Source: Apoda limacodes
Lineage: Eukaryota; Arthropoda; Insecta; Lepidoptera; Limacodidae
NCBI GenBank assembly: GCA_946406115.1
Contig: OX291554.1
Coordinates: forward strand, 13,465,092 to 13,529,091
DNA: 64,000 bases
Direction: 5' to 3'
This document shows positions 57,591-63,551 of this stretch, one piece after another. The notes under the pieces were generated by a model. The model was not told where the DNA came from and ran no database searches. It worked only from the letters and a program-made list of their open reading frames with translations. The translations under genes were made by a program, and so were the position numbers. Positions within the stretch are counted from its first letter, which is position 1; each line of letters begins with the position of its first letter.

Positions 57591-59890
57591 AAACACACAC
57601 ACACACACACATACTAGAATGCTACTTGTATTTTATTATAATAATCTTATATTATTTGCTATTGATTAGTGGTAACGTACATAATAAGCTACTTTACTAA
57701 TCGGAAACCTGTTGCATAGAACGAGTTACAAGTACAAGTCATCAATACCATTACCCTCCAATATTATTTTACCTTACTTTACTTTTACTGGTAACTAACA
57801 AGGTCATTTTAAATGTTATAACATCTATAATGTTTGTTATTAATATCAATTTAATGTTATGTAATATTTTGTATTTTTGTCGTTACCTCGGTACTAGTAC
57901 CTAACATTTGTCATGGGTCATTAACACTGGAAGAGACTAGCATCTAGAATACAGGCTGGGCCTAGTTTAGTTGCTAGTGACCCACAAAATATGTTACATT
58001 ACTATTTACCTGATAAGTATTCTTAATGTAAACAATGTACTTTTTTGAGAATTAAACGAATTATTCATAAATATTCATATTTAATAACAGACATTAACCT
58101 TTTTGAAATATTACAGAATTAATTACAACAAACGTGGAAGGGATGATCAGCAGTTTATACTGAGCAGAATTTTGGTTAGGGCAGCTGCAGGAAATATAGA
58201 TCATCTGCGAAATATAGAGCATCCACGAATGAGACTTCCTGAAGATTATGATTATGATAAACGCCAGCCGAAATCAAAGCATTCCAGATCAACAATAGCC
58301 TTAGAACCATTGATATACACAGTGAAACACTCAGAGCATGCTGAACCTCCACTTGTTGGTTACCAAAAACTTGATGGCTTCTACAGAATCGAAGGTACAG
58401 TCAGACTGTCAGGTAGAGCTTGTACGCCTTCTAATAAAGCTTGTCATTTTGTTTGCTTGGTAGCTATGTTAATGGCCACTATGCACCCGGTTAAGACATG
58501 GGATAGCATGATGGTAGACTCCTGCATTGAAAAGGGTCTTGAAATTTATAAAAAAGCTGTAAATCTAAATAGATGTCAACGAAGAATGATTAAAAATGTC
58601 TGTATAGATGGTAAAATTATGAACGTGAATATTAAAAGAATTACAGTAATCAACAGTAATCAAGAAAAAACTTTAGAACAATATTTAAAAGCTGTTTTAT
58701 CTCATTTGCGTTACGTTATCATAAGTTTTCCGGATTATGACATGGTTATTTGTCAGAATGACGGATATTATCACCTCTTTGACGGTTACTATCCGCGAAA
58801 TGAAATACCGAGTCAAAGTGAAGACACAACTCCAAGAGAAAGATATGCCTGTTGGACTTTATATCCCACTATGGATGCTTTAGCAAACAGAATAAGAAAA
58901 ACAGTGGAACAAAGCAATGTTGAAAAACCAATGTTTTATACTTTCGAACTCGTATCTATGAAGAAAGCGCGTATTCCCTCGGGTATTCATTGCAGGCTTA
59001 GTCCTTTGTTTAAACCAGATGAAAATCCTAATGTGCCATACTTACTGCGCAGAAAAGAGCGTCCGACGGTTGATGAGAAATTGTATTGGCTAAACATTCC
59101 CGATATACCGTGGTCTCCTGCGCATGCAAATAATGACGTAGGAGTACCAAGAAACACTCCTGGAGCTCTGTGGAACGACTGGAACATTGAGTTTCCTGGA
59201 GATCTGTATTCTCTGTGGGGTACTATACATCCAACAGACATGAGATTTAATGAATTTAATCGTGGCAAGCAATATCTAGCTACATGTGCTGTGGCTATCA
59301 TGATGGCTCACACTTGTGACATGAGTGGATGGACTGGTAGTTTCCTGGACGGAATAGTTAAAGGAGGTGATTTGTATCATACGAATTGCCTTGAAAGAAT
59401 CGGCCATAAACCAAATTACGAAATCACTATTGAAGACTTGAGTACTAGTTTTGATGGCATTTATCCCTATACGTTTACAATCAGATATGATAATGTATTA
59501 TTTGGATTTATGTACAATATTTATCCAGATCGATTTAACTTAAGCAAAGCATTGTCTTATTTTTTCGAAGCAAGGAACTCTGGTATACTAGTGAGTCCTG
59601 GAAAAAATTTAGCGTTTGGCATGATTGGAGCCTCATATTTCATGTACGATTGCCAGAGTTTTGGTTCGCCTACGTTTTATCCGAAGCAAGGGGCATCGTA
59701 CGCGTTAAAATGTGAAAGCCTCAATAGACTTATTTACTGTATAACTATGACCTTGAATATAAGAAGACACGGCCAACAATTTCATTTATATAGTGTATCT
59801 GCAACGTATTCCGAGAAAATTGAGTCCACGGATAAGAAAGATAAAAAGGATAAAAAAGATAAGAATAGTACTAGTAAATCGCGACAATAA
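22801..59890 (+). CDS. 23-exon gene for a 1,794-aa multi-module pseudo-protease-like protein
   Basis: The exon lengths sum to 5,385 nt (1,795 codons with the TAA) and all 22 splice phases close. Domain order: residues 1-340, basic, Cys/Arg/Lys-rich with an acidic patch at about 92-101; module 1, about 325-520; module 2, about 555-770; a linker at 772-985 with proline runs and an EEEARRKAEE coiled coil; module 3, about 1040-1215; module 4, about 1290-1490; module 5, about 1565-1770; a KKDKKDK tail. Each module has a (R/N)xxQ(A)-like start with W exactly 19 residues after the nucleophile position, an Ala 7 after it, a 'hD.hh..G..hY' helix, usually a 'GIL' strand, then 'YhhhD(P)' and 'G.AC'. I infer a papain-like (C76/OTU-type) fold. 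Nucleophile-position residues are A351, A587, L1060, C1313 and Y1590, and no module keeps Asp-Pro-His. No signal peptide or membrane segment is seen. I do not know a named homologue. Confidence 0.8.
23300..23372 (+). repeat. Jockey-like LINE extreme 3' end
   Basis: 'ttaccatcagccggtccgtt' and 'gtttgccaccttagtgatat' plus an A-run: the terminal bases of the family also present at 14842 and 19412, here in plus orientation and strongly 5'-truncated. Confidence 0.65.
23373..23825 (+). repeat. Interspersed repeat family A, copy 2
   Basis: Complete block order from 'atcggccaagtgcgagtc' to 'tatggaaccctaaaaa', including 'ttgttatagcggcaacagaa' and the gacggacgg run. It begins directly at the A-rich tail of the LINE scrap on its left. 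Confidence 0.8.
24259..24350 (+). CDS. Exon 2
   Basis: Acceptor ttttgttttgcag, donor caa|gtaagt. In the frame that fits both neighbours it encodes a Cys-rich basic stretch (RCACSILSGSRCKGSICKSH). A second frame is also open through the exon, so frame choice rests on phase continuity. Confidence 0.5.
24774..25356 (-). mobile_element. Tc1/mariner (DD34E) element, internally deleted
   Basis: Ends 'cacaccggcacaattagcgg' (24774) and, reversed, 'aacaccagcacaattagcgg' (25356) are terminal inverted repeats flanked by TA on both sides (24772-24773, 25357-25358). The minus-strand frame between them carries the transposase catalytic core: LFTDECRV, then LMQDNARVHSA and SPDMNPIEHVWD, with 34 residues between the second Asp and the Glu. 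The DNA-binding N-terminal half is missing; one end is joined directly to the middle of the gene, so this is a non-autonomous 583-bp derivative. The frame runs on across the end into flanking DNA (to 25497), which is not transposase. Confidence 0.85.
25537..25872. mobile_element. Foldback element with 93-bp arms and an internal tandem duplication
   Basis: The left arm 25537-25628 ('ctagcgccgccatt...') and right arm 25780-25872 ('...aatggcggcgctag') are about 90% complementary. The loop holds two direct copies of a block of about 75 bp starting 'gctaacttttagcaaaaat' (about 25625 and about 25709). No protein is encoded. Confidence 0.85.
26480..26564 (+). CDS. Exon 3
   Basis: Acceptor tatatgcag, donor gag|gtatta. 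It encodes TSYKSQPCSSKRGVKGR followed by NVPMDPPLEM, again basic. Phase 1 in, phase 2 out. Confidence 0.5.
26744..26901. repeat. Hairpin inverted repeat, arms of about 58 bp
   Basis: 'agggaccttattgggaacag' (26744) onward is complementary to '..ctgttgccaataaggaccct' (ending 26901); 'tattcgaactctgg' pairs with 'ccagagttcgaata'. The spacer is about 40 bp. Because of the symmetry both strands carry similar open frames of 72-74 codons. Confidence 0.8.
27182..27345 (+). repeat. Interspersed repeat family B, copy 2
   Basis: 'ccactggcttttcggtaaag', 'aaaacatcgtaaagaaacc', 'aagtccataatccgcactgg' and 'aaggccgtgccccgacag', in the same order as at 4478 and 41162. Confidence 0.7.
27609..28007. mobile_element. 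PIF/Harbinger-type MITE, 399 bp, TTA target duplication
   Basis: The left end 'ggcgcgttcgttttgggat' and the right end 'atcccaaaacgaacgcgc' are inverted repeats, flanked by TTA at 27606-27608 and 28008-28010. A three-base TTA/TAA duplication is the mark of the PIF/Harbinger superfamily. The body has no transposase. It contains an (AC)n run near 27753. Confidence 0.8.
28188..28843 (+). pseudogene. LINE 3' end (C-terminal RT-ORF, 3' UTR, poly-A)
   Basis: In the plus frame from about 28262 it reads WYVRNADLHRDFELLTIPQY, then FKDLAVRFFERTQNHQN, the end of a jockey-like LINE ORF2, with TAA after GGLDWN near 28442. The untranslated part is GC-rich and ends in an A11 tract at about 28833-28843. It is heavily 5'-truncated. 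Confidence 0.75.
28980..30218. mobile_element. Long inverted-repeat element, about 1.24 kb, no transposase
   Basis: The left end 'ttcacttccggataccagca' is complementary to the right end 'tgctgctatccggaagtgaa'. Further inward 'aaacaaaatggc' (about 29091) pairs with 'gccattttgttt' (about 30104). The arms are about 130 bp with gaps. Only AT-rich filler plus a LINE tail scrap (29617-29645) lies between. No target duplication can be read with confidence. Confidence 0.65.
30419..30481 (+). CDS. Exon 4
   Basis: Acceptor ttattcacag after a long T-run, donor gt|gtacgt. It encodes QKIIGHSHDQEVKVAKWSRI. Symmetrical phase 2-2, 63 nt, so it could be skipped without a frameshift. Confidence 0.5.
30482..31390. 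other. Intron 4
   Basis: AT-rich, nothing recognised. Confidence 0.4.
31391..31577 (+). CDS. Exon 5
   Basis: Acceptor aaaattacag, consensus donor tca|gtaagt. It opens with an acidic patch (AESEDVEEDDPED), then GRKKRKYMKK and a hydrophobic stretch reading TYFDLMPGDIMFPGTSVIV. The acidic and then basic switch is clear coding signal. Confidence 0.75.
31578..33151. other. Intron 5
   Basis: Contains a scrap of a family A end at 31939-31972 ('acagacagacaaggtacgga'). The frames at 32109-32342 and 32813-33151 show no family features; the latter simply runs into the exon 6 acceptor. Confidence 0.4.
33152..33252 (+). CDS. Exon 6
   Basis: Acceptor tattattttag, donor aa|gtttgt (weak). It encodes VPSPRTSGEVIRAERAS then a proline-rich segment LKPPLPPASAL. 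Confidence 0.7.
33253..34492. other. Intron 6
   Basis: Holds a small reverse-transcriptase relic at 34228-34400, listed separately, and otherwise nothing recognised. Confidence 0.4.
34228..34400 (+). pseudogene. RTE-like LINE reverse transcriptase scrap
   Basis: The frame reads VDQFEYLGNWVTSNLRD and, after a shift, KRRVLTMRASMIARRFARCL, the QFxYLG(S)xIT and RI..A motifs just past the polymerase active site of RTE/BovB LINEs. The active-site motif itself is absent. Confidence 0.55.
34493..34594 (+). CDS. Exon 7
   Basis: Acceptor ttattgcag, donor aag|gtaaaa. It encodes LFRPHSGIIINQDKYFVPD, then VVYVPGTDRLPQPPR. This is the best-looking globular stretch of the N-terminal third. Confidence 0.75.
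34595..35095. other. Intron 7
   Basis: AT-rich. The frame at 34818-35057 is not supported by splice sites or motifs. Confidence 0.4.
35096..35134 (+). CDS. Exon 8 (39-nt mini-exon)
   Basis: Acceptor ttttttaag, donor gag|gtgagt. It encodes REKRPPVCPHRG between split arginine codons. Phase 2-2. Confidence 0.6.
35135..35657. other. Intron 8
   Basis: Contains only the GC-rich 20-bp minisatellite at 35395-35484; the rest is unrecognised. Confidence 0.4.
35395..35484 (+). repeat. GC-rich 20-bp minisatellite, about 4.5 units
   Basis: Unit like 'agggtgggccagactgggct', repeated with substitutions. It gives spurious proline-rich frames on the minus strand. It lies in intron 8 between two mini-exons. 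Confidence 0.85.
35658..35696 (+). CDS. Exon 9 (39-nt mini-exon)
   Basis: Acceptor tttccag, donor tcg|gtgagt. It encodes YCNTRICKRKIC. Phase 2-2. With exon 8 it gives four cysteines in a CX6CX4CX4C spacing. Confidence 0.6.
35734..36021 (+). repeat. Interspersed repeat family A, copy 3 (internally shortened)
   Basis: 'aatcggacaagtgcgagtcg' to 'ggtacggaaccctaaaaa'. It lacks the middle segment present in copies 1 and 2 (288 against about 450 bp). Confidence 0.8.
37407..37622 (+). repeat. 72-bp tandem repeat, three units
   Basis: Units begin 'tggctcaattatgtcc' at 37407, 37479 and 37551, each with 'agtggaccaat.taagctaat' and ending 'acagtcta'. The unit resembles the tail of an insect LINE 3' UTR, so it probably grew from a LINE scrap. 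Confidence 0.9.
37995..38036 (+). CDS. Exon 10 (42-nt mini-exon)
   Basis: Acceptor taacatttcag, donor aag|gtaaat. It encodes LTALKRKRVEECK. Phase 2-2, basic like its two neighbours. Confidence 0.6.
38037..39129. other. Intron 10
   Basis: The middle (38270-38700) is less AT-rich than its surroundings and could be an old insertion, but no protein or repeat family is readable. Confidence 0.35.
39130..39244 (+). CDS. Exon 11
   Basis: Acceptor tttatag, consensus donor cag|gtaagc. It encodes HKRGTSKKVRMLNV, then KPKYMGDDDSTCGVEEMPP. Confidence 0.8.
39490..39625 (+). CDS. Exon 12
   Basis: Acceptor tgtttag, donor tta|gtaagt. It encodes VRIPPHLKRGAIATHSLTIL, ending YGVLMGTINMYDSKF, the lead-in strand of module 1 (compare LWGTIHPTDMRF before module 5). 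Confidence 0.85.
39699..39825 (+). CDS. Exon 13 (module 1, first half)
   Basis: Acceptor aatgttgtag, donor gtg|gtaaga. It encodes RGRQALVMSVMAYCLAF, then HPKQWTMKLIDNLVDSGDQW. Ala351 sits where a catalytic Cys would be expected; W370 follows 19 residues later. Confidence 0.9.
41162..41345 (+). repeat. Interspersed repeat family B, copy 3
   Basis: 'accactggcttttcggtgaa', 'aaacatcgtgaggaaacctg', 'aagtccacaatccgcaatgg', 'gagggtaggccgtgccccag'. It lies inside the foldback-like element and is the best preserved of the three. Confidence 0.75.
41628..43100 (+). repeat. 104-bp minisatellite array, about 14 monomers
   Basis: Monomer blocks: 'gtttgacagctgtcatctga', 'aataaagatcttgacgagat', 'ctatcactttggtaa', 'gactagtct', 'atcaatagtttcagagatat'. 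'actagtct' occurs 14 times between 41711 and 43073 at about 104-bp spacing. Higher-order structure: the variant 'gacagctctcatctg' recurs at 41756, 42277 and 42694 (521 and 417 bp, five and four monomers), with near-identical monomers between. Each monomer contains three palindromic hexamers (CAGCTG, AGATCT, ACTAGT). Two diverged monomers occur outside the array at 61885-62010. Confidence 0.9.
43320..43372. repeat. Short hairpin inside the foldback-like element
   Basis: 'acggcactacc' near 43323 pairs with 'ggtagtgccgt' near 43354, with a GC-rich loop of about 20 bases. It may be a remnant of another inverted-repeat element. Confidence 0.6.
44479..44712 (+). CDS. Exon 14 (module 1, middle)
   Basis: Acceptor aatttttag, donor tag|gtaaat. 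It encodes YLQCADKVHDHSAVQG, ending GFKAFFKDYRAGILLT, the 'GIL' strand common to most of the modules. Confidence 0.95.
44813..45737 (+). CDS. Exon 15 (module 1 end and whole module 2)
   Basis: Acceptor tatatacag, donor aag|gtaatt. It starts VLKVIIWRDKICYYIFDPAG, with D480 and A482 in place of the Asp-Pro-His motif, then an acidic linker. Module 2 follows with YRQALPIAITAL (A587), NTWYTKTIDKILRLGNKLF, SGILEF and FYLFDPYPR (D710, Tyr for His), then KACCWMFLSPEAM. Confidence 0.95.
45738..46417. other. Intron 15
   Basis: A diverged partial copy of MITE family D at about 46045-46150 ('cataatccagcagc', 'gcataatgtacat', 'gcggtcaaac'). The rest is unrecognised. Confidence 0.45.
46418..46525 (+). CDS. 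Exon 16
   Basis: Acceptor tatttcag, donor cct|gtaaga. 36 codons, TRIICCLSQEGVSGKEKG, ending VQVLQNAQP. A second possible donor at 46563 would add 12 codons but leaves a phase that exon 17 cannot accept. Confidence 0.8.
48652..48693. repeat. Perfect hairpin, 17-bp stem, 8-base loop
   Basis: 'aacatcttttacttggg' followed by loop 'cgagtgtc' and the exact complement 'cccaagtaaaagatgtt'. Confidence 0.9.
49105..49142. repeat. Perfect hairpin, 16-bp stem, 6-base loop
   Basis: 'ttttagcactatagat', loop 'agagtt', then 'atctatagtgctaaaa'. It sits 120 bp before the exon 17 acceptor, so if transcribed it would be close to the branch-point region. Confidence 0.9.
49263..49398 (+). CDS. Exon 17
   Basis: Acceptor tttgtacag, donor attg|gtaacg. 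It encodes GKFSMDDEQMGDIVSLIDSI, then YLPPIPLKYKAQEPQPDSG. The surrounding open frame (49149-49760) reads through both splice sites into a LINE fragment directly downstream. Confidence 0.85.
49405..49760 (+). pseudogene. LINE ORF C-terminus immediately downstream of exon 17
   Basis: The frame reads NTRNKNKLAMPKFRLTKTNK, then SFMGSGVKFYNKL and KKSYYNVDEYLNDKIVW, the C-terminal signature of a LINE reverse-transcriptase ORF. It is in the same reading frame as exon 17, which ends only a few bases upstream, so an unspliced transcript would be translated into it up to the TAA at 49758-49760. Confidence 0.75.
49761..51785. other. Rest of intron 17: LINE 3' UTR and low-complexity DNA
   Basis: Probable 3' untranslated part of the LINE, TG/TA-rich simple sequence (50140-50520), a duplication with 256-bp offset (50458 and 50714), a C14 run at 50829-50842, and a tail 'aataaaaagattttgatttt' at about 51127, the typical end of such LINEs. 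51150-51785 is unrecognised. Confidence 0.45.
50458..50762 (+). repeat. Direct duplication, offset about 256 bp
   Basis: 'tatatatgtacgtctgct.tg' followed by 'taatattatatg' occurs near 50459 and near 50715, and 'gggagttgctt'-like sequence follows each copy. Confidence 0.75.
51786..51922 (+). CDS. Exon 18 (proline-rich linker)
   Basis: Acceptor tggtcattag, donor ccg|gtgctt (weak). It encodes VTQVVPPWPKPRDKSHE, then PDPSPEPTPPPTPPPPP. It is strikingly GC-rich against its AT-rich flanks. Confidence 0.8.
51923..52545. other. Intron 18
   Basis: AT-rich, nothing recognised. Confidence 0.4.
52546..52569 (+). CDS. Exon 19 (24-nt micro-exon)
   Basis: Acceptor tgtttttacag, donor gag|gtaatg. It encodes VPEGEAEE. 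Phase 0-0. It is acidic and continues into the acidic start of exon 20. Confidence 0.7.
52570..53869. other. Intron 19
   Basis: 1.3 kb, AT-rich, nothing recognised. Confidence 0.4.
53870..54037 (+). CDS. Exon 20 (acidic coiled coil and proline tail)
   Basis: Acceptor gaattacag, donor gag|gtaata. It encodes an E/A/R/K repeat with two RRKxEEEEARRKAEE-like units (predicted charged coiled coil), then PPPIPPPPPSPQPEPEPE. Confidence 0.9.
54191..54658 (+). CDS. Exon 21 (module 3, first half)
   Basis: Acceptor attttttcag, donor cag|gtacgt. It encodes a charged helix (AKYRSKLRKIRDKLAKP), then RGSTAITGPNTKDILPFASI and NTWNWSIVNFIVDTGRRLY. The nucleophile position is Leu1060, W1079 after it. Confidence 0.95.
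54659..56073. other. Intron 21
   Basis: Contains family A copy 4 and an A14 run near 55080. No coding signal. Confidence 0.45.
55509..55846 (+). repeat. Interspersed repeat family A, copy 4
   Basis: 'aatcggccaagtgcgagttg' through 'gggtacggaaccctaaaaa'. The middle is shortened. It has the same orientation as the other copies and as the host gene. Confidence 0.8.
56074..56330 (+). CDS. Exon 22 (module 3, second half)
   Basis: Acceptor ctctttttcag, donor cag|gtaatt. It encodes KYDRGILTTPSYSCALF, then GVYYLYDGSSCNAMG (D1172, no Pro-His) and GRACFVRF. Confidence 0.95.
57015..57509 (+). pseudogene. LINE reverse transcriptase C-terminal part
   Basis: From 57096 the open frame reads LERAQRALLKVMSFKPFRYP, then LYLNCDILSVRQLLIRD and LGPMLYNKLNKVFNIY, the thumb and C-terminal part of a CR1/jockey-like ORF2. 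Just upstream the same frame gives YALGQSILTYCITS, then an in-frame TGA where Trp is expected. The catalytic motif is absent. Confidence 0.75.
57556..57611 (+). repeat. (CA)n microsatellite
   Basis: Roughly 28 CA units with two interruptions, following the LINE 3' end. Confidence 0.9.
58117..59890 (+). CDS. Exon 23 (modules 4 and 5, stop)
   Basis: Acceptor aaatattacag; 591 codons to TAA at 59888. Module 4: FYRIEGTVRLSGRACTPSNK then ACHFVCLVAML with Cys1313 at the nucleophile position, KTWDSMMVDSCIEKGLEIY, and YYHLFDGYYPR (D1426). A conserved-looking linker with ERPTVDEKLYWLNIPDIPW precedes module 5: LWGTIHPTDMRFNEFNRGKQ then Y1590, GWTGSFLDGIVKGGDLYH, SGILVSPGKN, SYFMYDCQSFGS (D1715). It ends in a lysine/aspartate run. 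Confidence 0.97.
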
Positions 59891-60065
59891 ATTAGTTGTT
59901 TTTCTCACTTTTTAAATTAATCGTTTTGGTAAGATTAATTTCTGTCCTAAAAAAATCGTTCTGATAAAAGATGGGCTGACTGCATATTAATTCAACTTCA
60001 AGAAGGAAAGGCCACAAATGAAGGGTCTTTAAGGTCCTACTAGGGCCATGTGATTTTCGAATAAA
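59886..60065 (+). promoter_or_regulatory. Poly(A) signals of the 37-kb gene
   Basis: AATAAA overlaps the stop codon at 59886-59891, and another lies at 60060-60065. The second would give a 3' untranslated region of about 190 nt and is the more likely site. Confidence 0.45.
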
Positions 60066-60588
60066 ATCGTTAAAATATAATGTTATTGTAAAGTAACTAA
60101 ATATTGTTTCATTATAATTGTAACCTTTACATATTACAGCAAACAGGGGTGTAACGTTCTTCCCTATACCTTTGTGTTGTAGTTCTAGGGAAAGATTTAC
60201 TCATTGATTTTTAGCGTTCCTATTACTCTGTACTTGGGCTTCAAGTTTTGAATTTTAATAAGTTGCGGCCACACAGTGTGTAAATATTGTAGTATTCTTA
60301 ACAAATGAAAATTTAAGGTGGGGTTTTTATTATGCTTTATCGTAAAAACGGTAATACAAACATGCTTCAAACCCTAACCAACCAAACTTAGACCCCCTGT
60401 ACAGTAGGCGACACATGAACCTAACCTTAATGGACTTTGAGCCCAAGGCGCAACGCAGCGAAAAAGTTGTGAAAGAGAGATAGTCATAATTTATTACTTT
60501 GTCTCACACTCACGCGTCGCAACACTCGCAACCGTAAATTATGAATGAACATATAAATATCTTCACTGTTCTCACGACAGAGAGCTTC
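60066..60588. other. Intergenic downstream of the 37-kb gene
   Basis: No gene or repeat that I can support. Confidence 0.4.
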
Positions 60589-61075
60589 GTTCTTCCTCTA
60601 ACATGCTGCTACGTTTACCTTCACATCGTACTGGTTTTATTTCCAATTCTTTTACTATTCAGGCAGCACTACTCTGGAACGCGCTTCCTAAAAATATAAA
60701 GGAAACGCCTTCCCGAAATAAGTTTAAGCATTCGCTATACAAATACTATTTAGGCTCACCTTTATAAATACTTTTCAATGAATCATATGCAGTACCTATA
60801 TAGCAATATCTATGTACATATTTAAATACGTATTTATGTATGTGTATGTATGTATATTTAAATATATATTTATATATATATGTATCTGTGTATTTATTTA
60901 ATTTATGTATTCAAATCCTATACTGTATGTTACGTTTATGTTAGTAGATAATAACCGTTCCTACTTAAACAACTACCTTAAGCTTTCTGCATGACCCTAA
61001 GGTCGACTGGTAGATAATGCCTAAGGCATTAAGTTCACCTATTGTATTTTATTGCAATAAAGTGTTTAAATAAAA
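60589..61075 (+). pseudogene. LINE 3' end
   Basis: The frame to the TAA at 60765-60767 reads MLLRLPSHRTGFISNSFTIQ, then ALLWNALPKNIKETPS and KFKHSLYKYYL, the C-terminal end of a LINE ORF2. A TA-rich stretch and a tail 'tgcaataaagtgttt' followed by (AATAA)n end the copy near 61075. Confidence 0.75.
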
Positions 61076-61097
61076 TAAATAAAAATAATAAGTGTTC

Positions 61098-61300
61098 GTC
61101 ATTCCCGCTTACACCCAATTAGTTCAACCGTTGAACTAATGGGAGTCTTTTGTTGCAGTAGTTTAACTATGTATAATTTTTTTTAAGAGTACTACTACTG
61201 GGACAATTTAGTTGAACTTACTCACAGGAGCTGATTCACTTGATTTAAAAGATGAAATTTCTATACGCTTGAACTAATTGGGTGTACTAGCGGGAATGAC
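61098..61300. mobile_element. MITE, about 203 bp, with 30-bp inverted ends
   Basis: 'gtcattcccgcttacaccca' plus 'attagttcaa' at the left is the complement of the right end 'ttgaactaattgggtgtact' plus 'agcgggaatgac'. The left end is also self-complementary ('ttagttcaaccgttgaactaa' region). Flanks are AAT/ATT-rich, so the target duplication cannot be read. Confidence 0.8.
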
Positions 61301-63328
61301 CCATTATTATTATTGGGTTTAAATTTTTCTTACCTATGATAACAGAGACATGCAAAATGGTTGAATCAGCTCGGTACTTACGCCGCCACGCCGCGCCGGC
61401 TTTCATTCATGTTTGTAGTATACACATACGTATAGATATGTTCGCAGACGTAGCTATGTTCAGTCTCTTTCCTACGATTAATCTATAGCGAAATGTTATA
61501 GTTATAAGTATGTTTTCGCACCAAGCCGAGTTACTTTGGTTATAGATTGTGGCTAAGGATTTCACGATTAAAACTGACTACCGCGCTTTGGATGTCCAGA
61601 AAGGCTGCAAGCCTGCAAATTTAGTTTTTTCTTAATAACTTGTGCAACCCATCGACGATAGGTGAAAAAACCGGTCAAGTGCGAGTCGGAATCGTGGACT
61701 TAGGGTAAACCACAAAATTTGAGTAGGTTGTTATGCACATAGCGGGGAATTTTTCTGAATAATTAGCCAGCCATTTGACAAATAGTGAATAAAAACCCGG
61801 TCAAGTGCGAGTATCAGTTTTTCCAGTATCGGTTGAAGTTTAGGAGAATTAATGACCAATTCAATTTTAACCTCTTAACTAAATTTTAAAACTGAAGATC
61901 TTGATGAGATCTATTAACTCTGTAGAGATACTACTAGTCTACGATAAATATTTACGGAGATATGGCCCTTTATAGATTGACACCTGAAATGAAGATCTTG
62001 ATGAGATCTTTTATTTAATCTAGCATTAAAGATGAACAACGGATAAACGACGGCAAATTCTCAGCCACTTTGCAGTTCCATATCACCCTTGTATAATTAT
62101 ATTTTGCATTCCTAGGTGGTCGGCTAACTTCGAGTGAGGTTAGTTAAAAAAAACTCAACGGCAAAGTTTTGAATATAATTTGGGTATACTTGGTTTTGCA
62201 TTTGACTAAAAATAGTATGTTACTTCAAAGTCTACATGGAGTAGTATGTTGGTGGAGATAGGTGAGATTGCGCCAATTATATTTATATTAATTAAATGAT
62301 TGCGTATCTATTAGTGGTATGATACATCATTGCCAAAGGCAAGTGGTGATTCACATAGTATGAATTCATTTTCTTTATTACAAGATTTTAGTTTTGCGTA
62401 AGGTTGGTATTATTGAATATTTATTTTATATTTTGCGAGGTAATAATAATTATAGGTACCTACAATGTCAAATGTTTTCTTCAAAAACGGGGATATACAG
62501 TAAAATATGGTAATTTCGAGCCAAGGTTGCCAACCGTACGCGGTTCGTAGTACAATTTAGAGATTTGTGGCGTTCTGTACCAGATATTAGTGCATTATTA
62601 GCAGGTGTATATGTTTTGTAATGATTATCCTCGTACAGTTTTGTACGAGATTTTGACGCAGAGAAAGTAATGTGATTTTTCATTGCAGGCAACATTTTGT
62701 AGTATAAATCGTAAGCATGTAAGTATCCAAGCAAGATCCTAAAATAAGCTTTATATAAGTCATTAGAAAAAACAGTCTATCCGAGAAAGCCCCGGGAAGT
62801 GACATTTCACTTAATTTTCTCTGTTATTTGGTTGGTAACCCCTTAAAAATTTTGATTTACGGCACTATAAATAACTGAAATTAAAAAAAAAATGTTTTAA
62901 AAAGTTTAGATTGATGGCGTTTTAATTCGTCTCGGAAAACTTCTCTCTATTGAGAGTAGAAGTTAAAAAGGATTTTAAAATAGAACTAGAAAAGAGGATT
63001 TGAATTGATGTTTAATTTAATAGTTTATTATTTTATTCGATAATATTTAATAATTTTGGATCCGTTGGCAGCCGCGACGGGAGATGGGACAAGACTGACT
63101 TACTAAACTTATAATTTAATAGGAGTTGGTCATAAATGCTGACTCAATACAGTAAGTGAGTGTTATATATGTATGCGAAGTAGATACGTACACTGGGGCT
63201 GTGTCCCCACTCAAGCTGCGCTAATAAACCAGTGTGAAATCAGCTGTTGTTTGCATCACTTGTGCCCGTACCACCCGCTTATATTCATATCCAATACGTG
63301 GCTACGAACGAACTCAACGTTTAAAAAT
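61301..63328. other. Intergenic; family A scraps and two satellite monomers
   Basis: 'accggtcaagtgcgagtcgg' at about 61670 and 'cggtcaagtgcgagta' at about 61798 are family A starts without bodies. At 61885-62010 two diverged 104-bp satellite monomers ('gaagatcttgatgagatcta', 'actactagtctacgat') occur outside the main array. No gene seen. Confidence 0.5.
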
Positions 63329-63551
63329 ATGACGTCAAATATGACATTCGGAGTGCTGTCTACATTCGACTATCTAACCCAAGACTGGGAGACGTTCAGG
63401 TGTCGACTAGAACAGTGGTTTTTAGCCAACGACATCACTGATGACGTCGACAAGGCGGGAATTAAAAGGCGGGCGATATTGCTCAGCGCACTCACAGAGT
63501 CTTCATATAAACTTACTAGTAATTTGGCTTTGCCGCGGAAACAGTCCAAAA
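63329..63551 (+). pseudogene. Ty3/gypsy Gag N-terminal fragment
   Basis: ATG at 63329. The frame reads FDYLTQDWETFRCRLEQWFL, then KRRAILLSALTESSYKLTSN and LALPRK, the start of the Gag/Pol protein of a gypsy lineage. It breaks off abruptly where an unrelated LINE sequence begins. Confidence 0.7.

Larger units (their letters stand above)
56331..58116. other. Intron 22
   Basis: Holds a LINE relic and a CA microsatellite, listed separately. 56331-56900 has a pair of related blocks ('gctaacataagtgaaagtgg' at 56369; its rough complement 'cactttcacttatattagc' at about 56860) suggesting an inverted-repeat element of about 510 bp. Confidence 0.5.
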
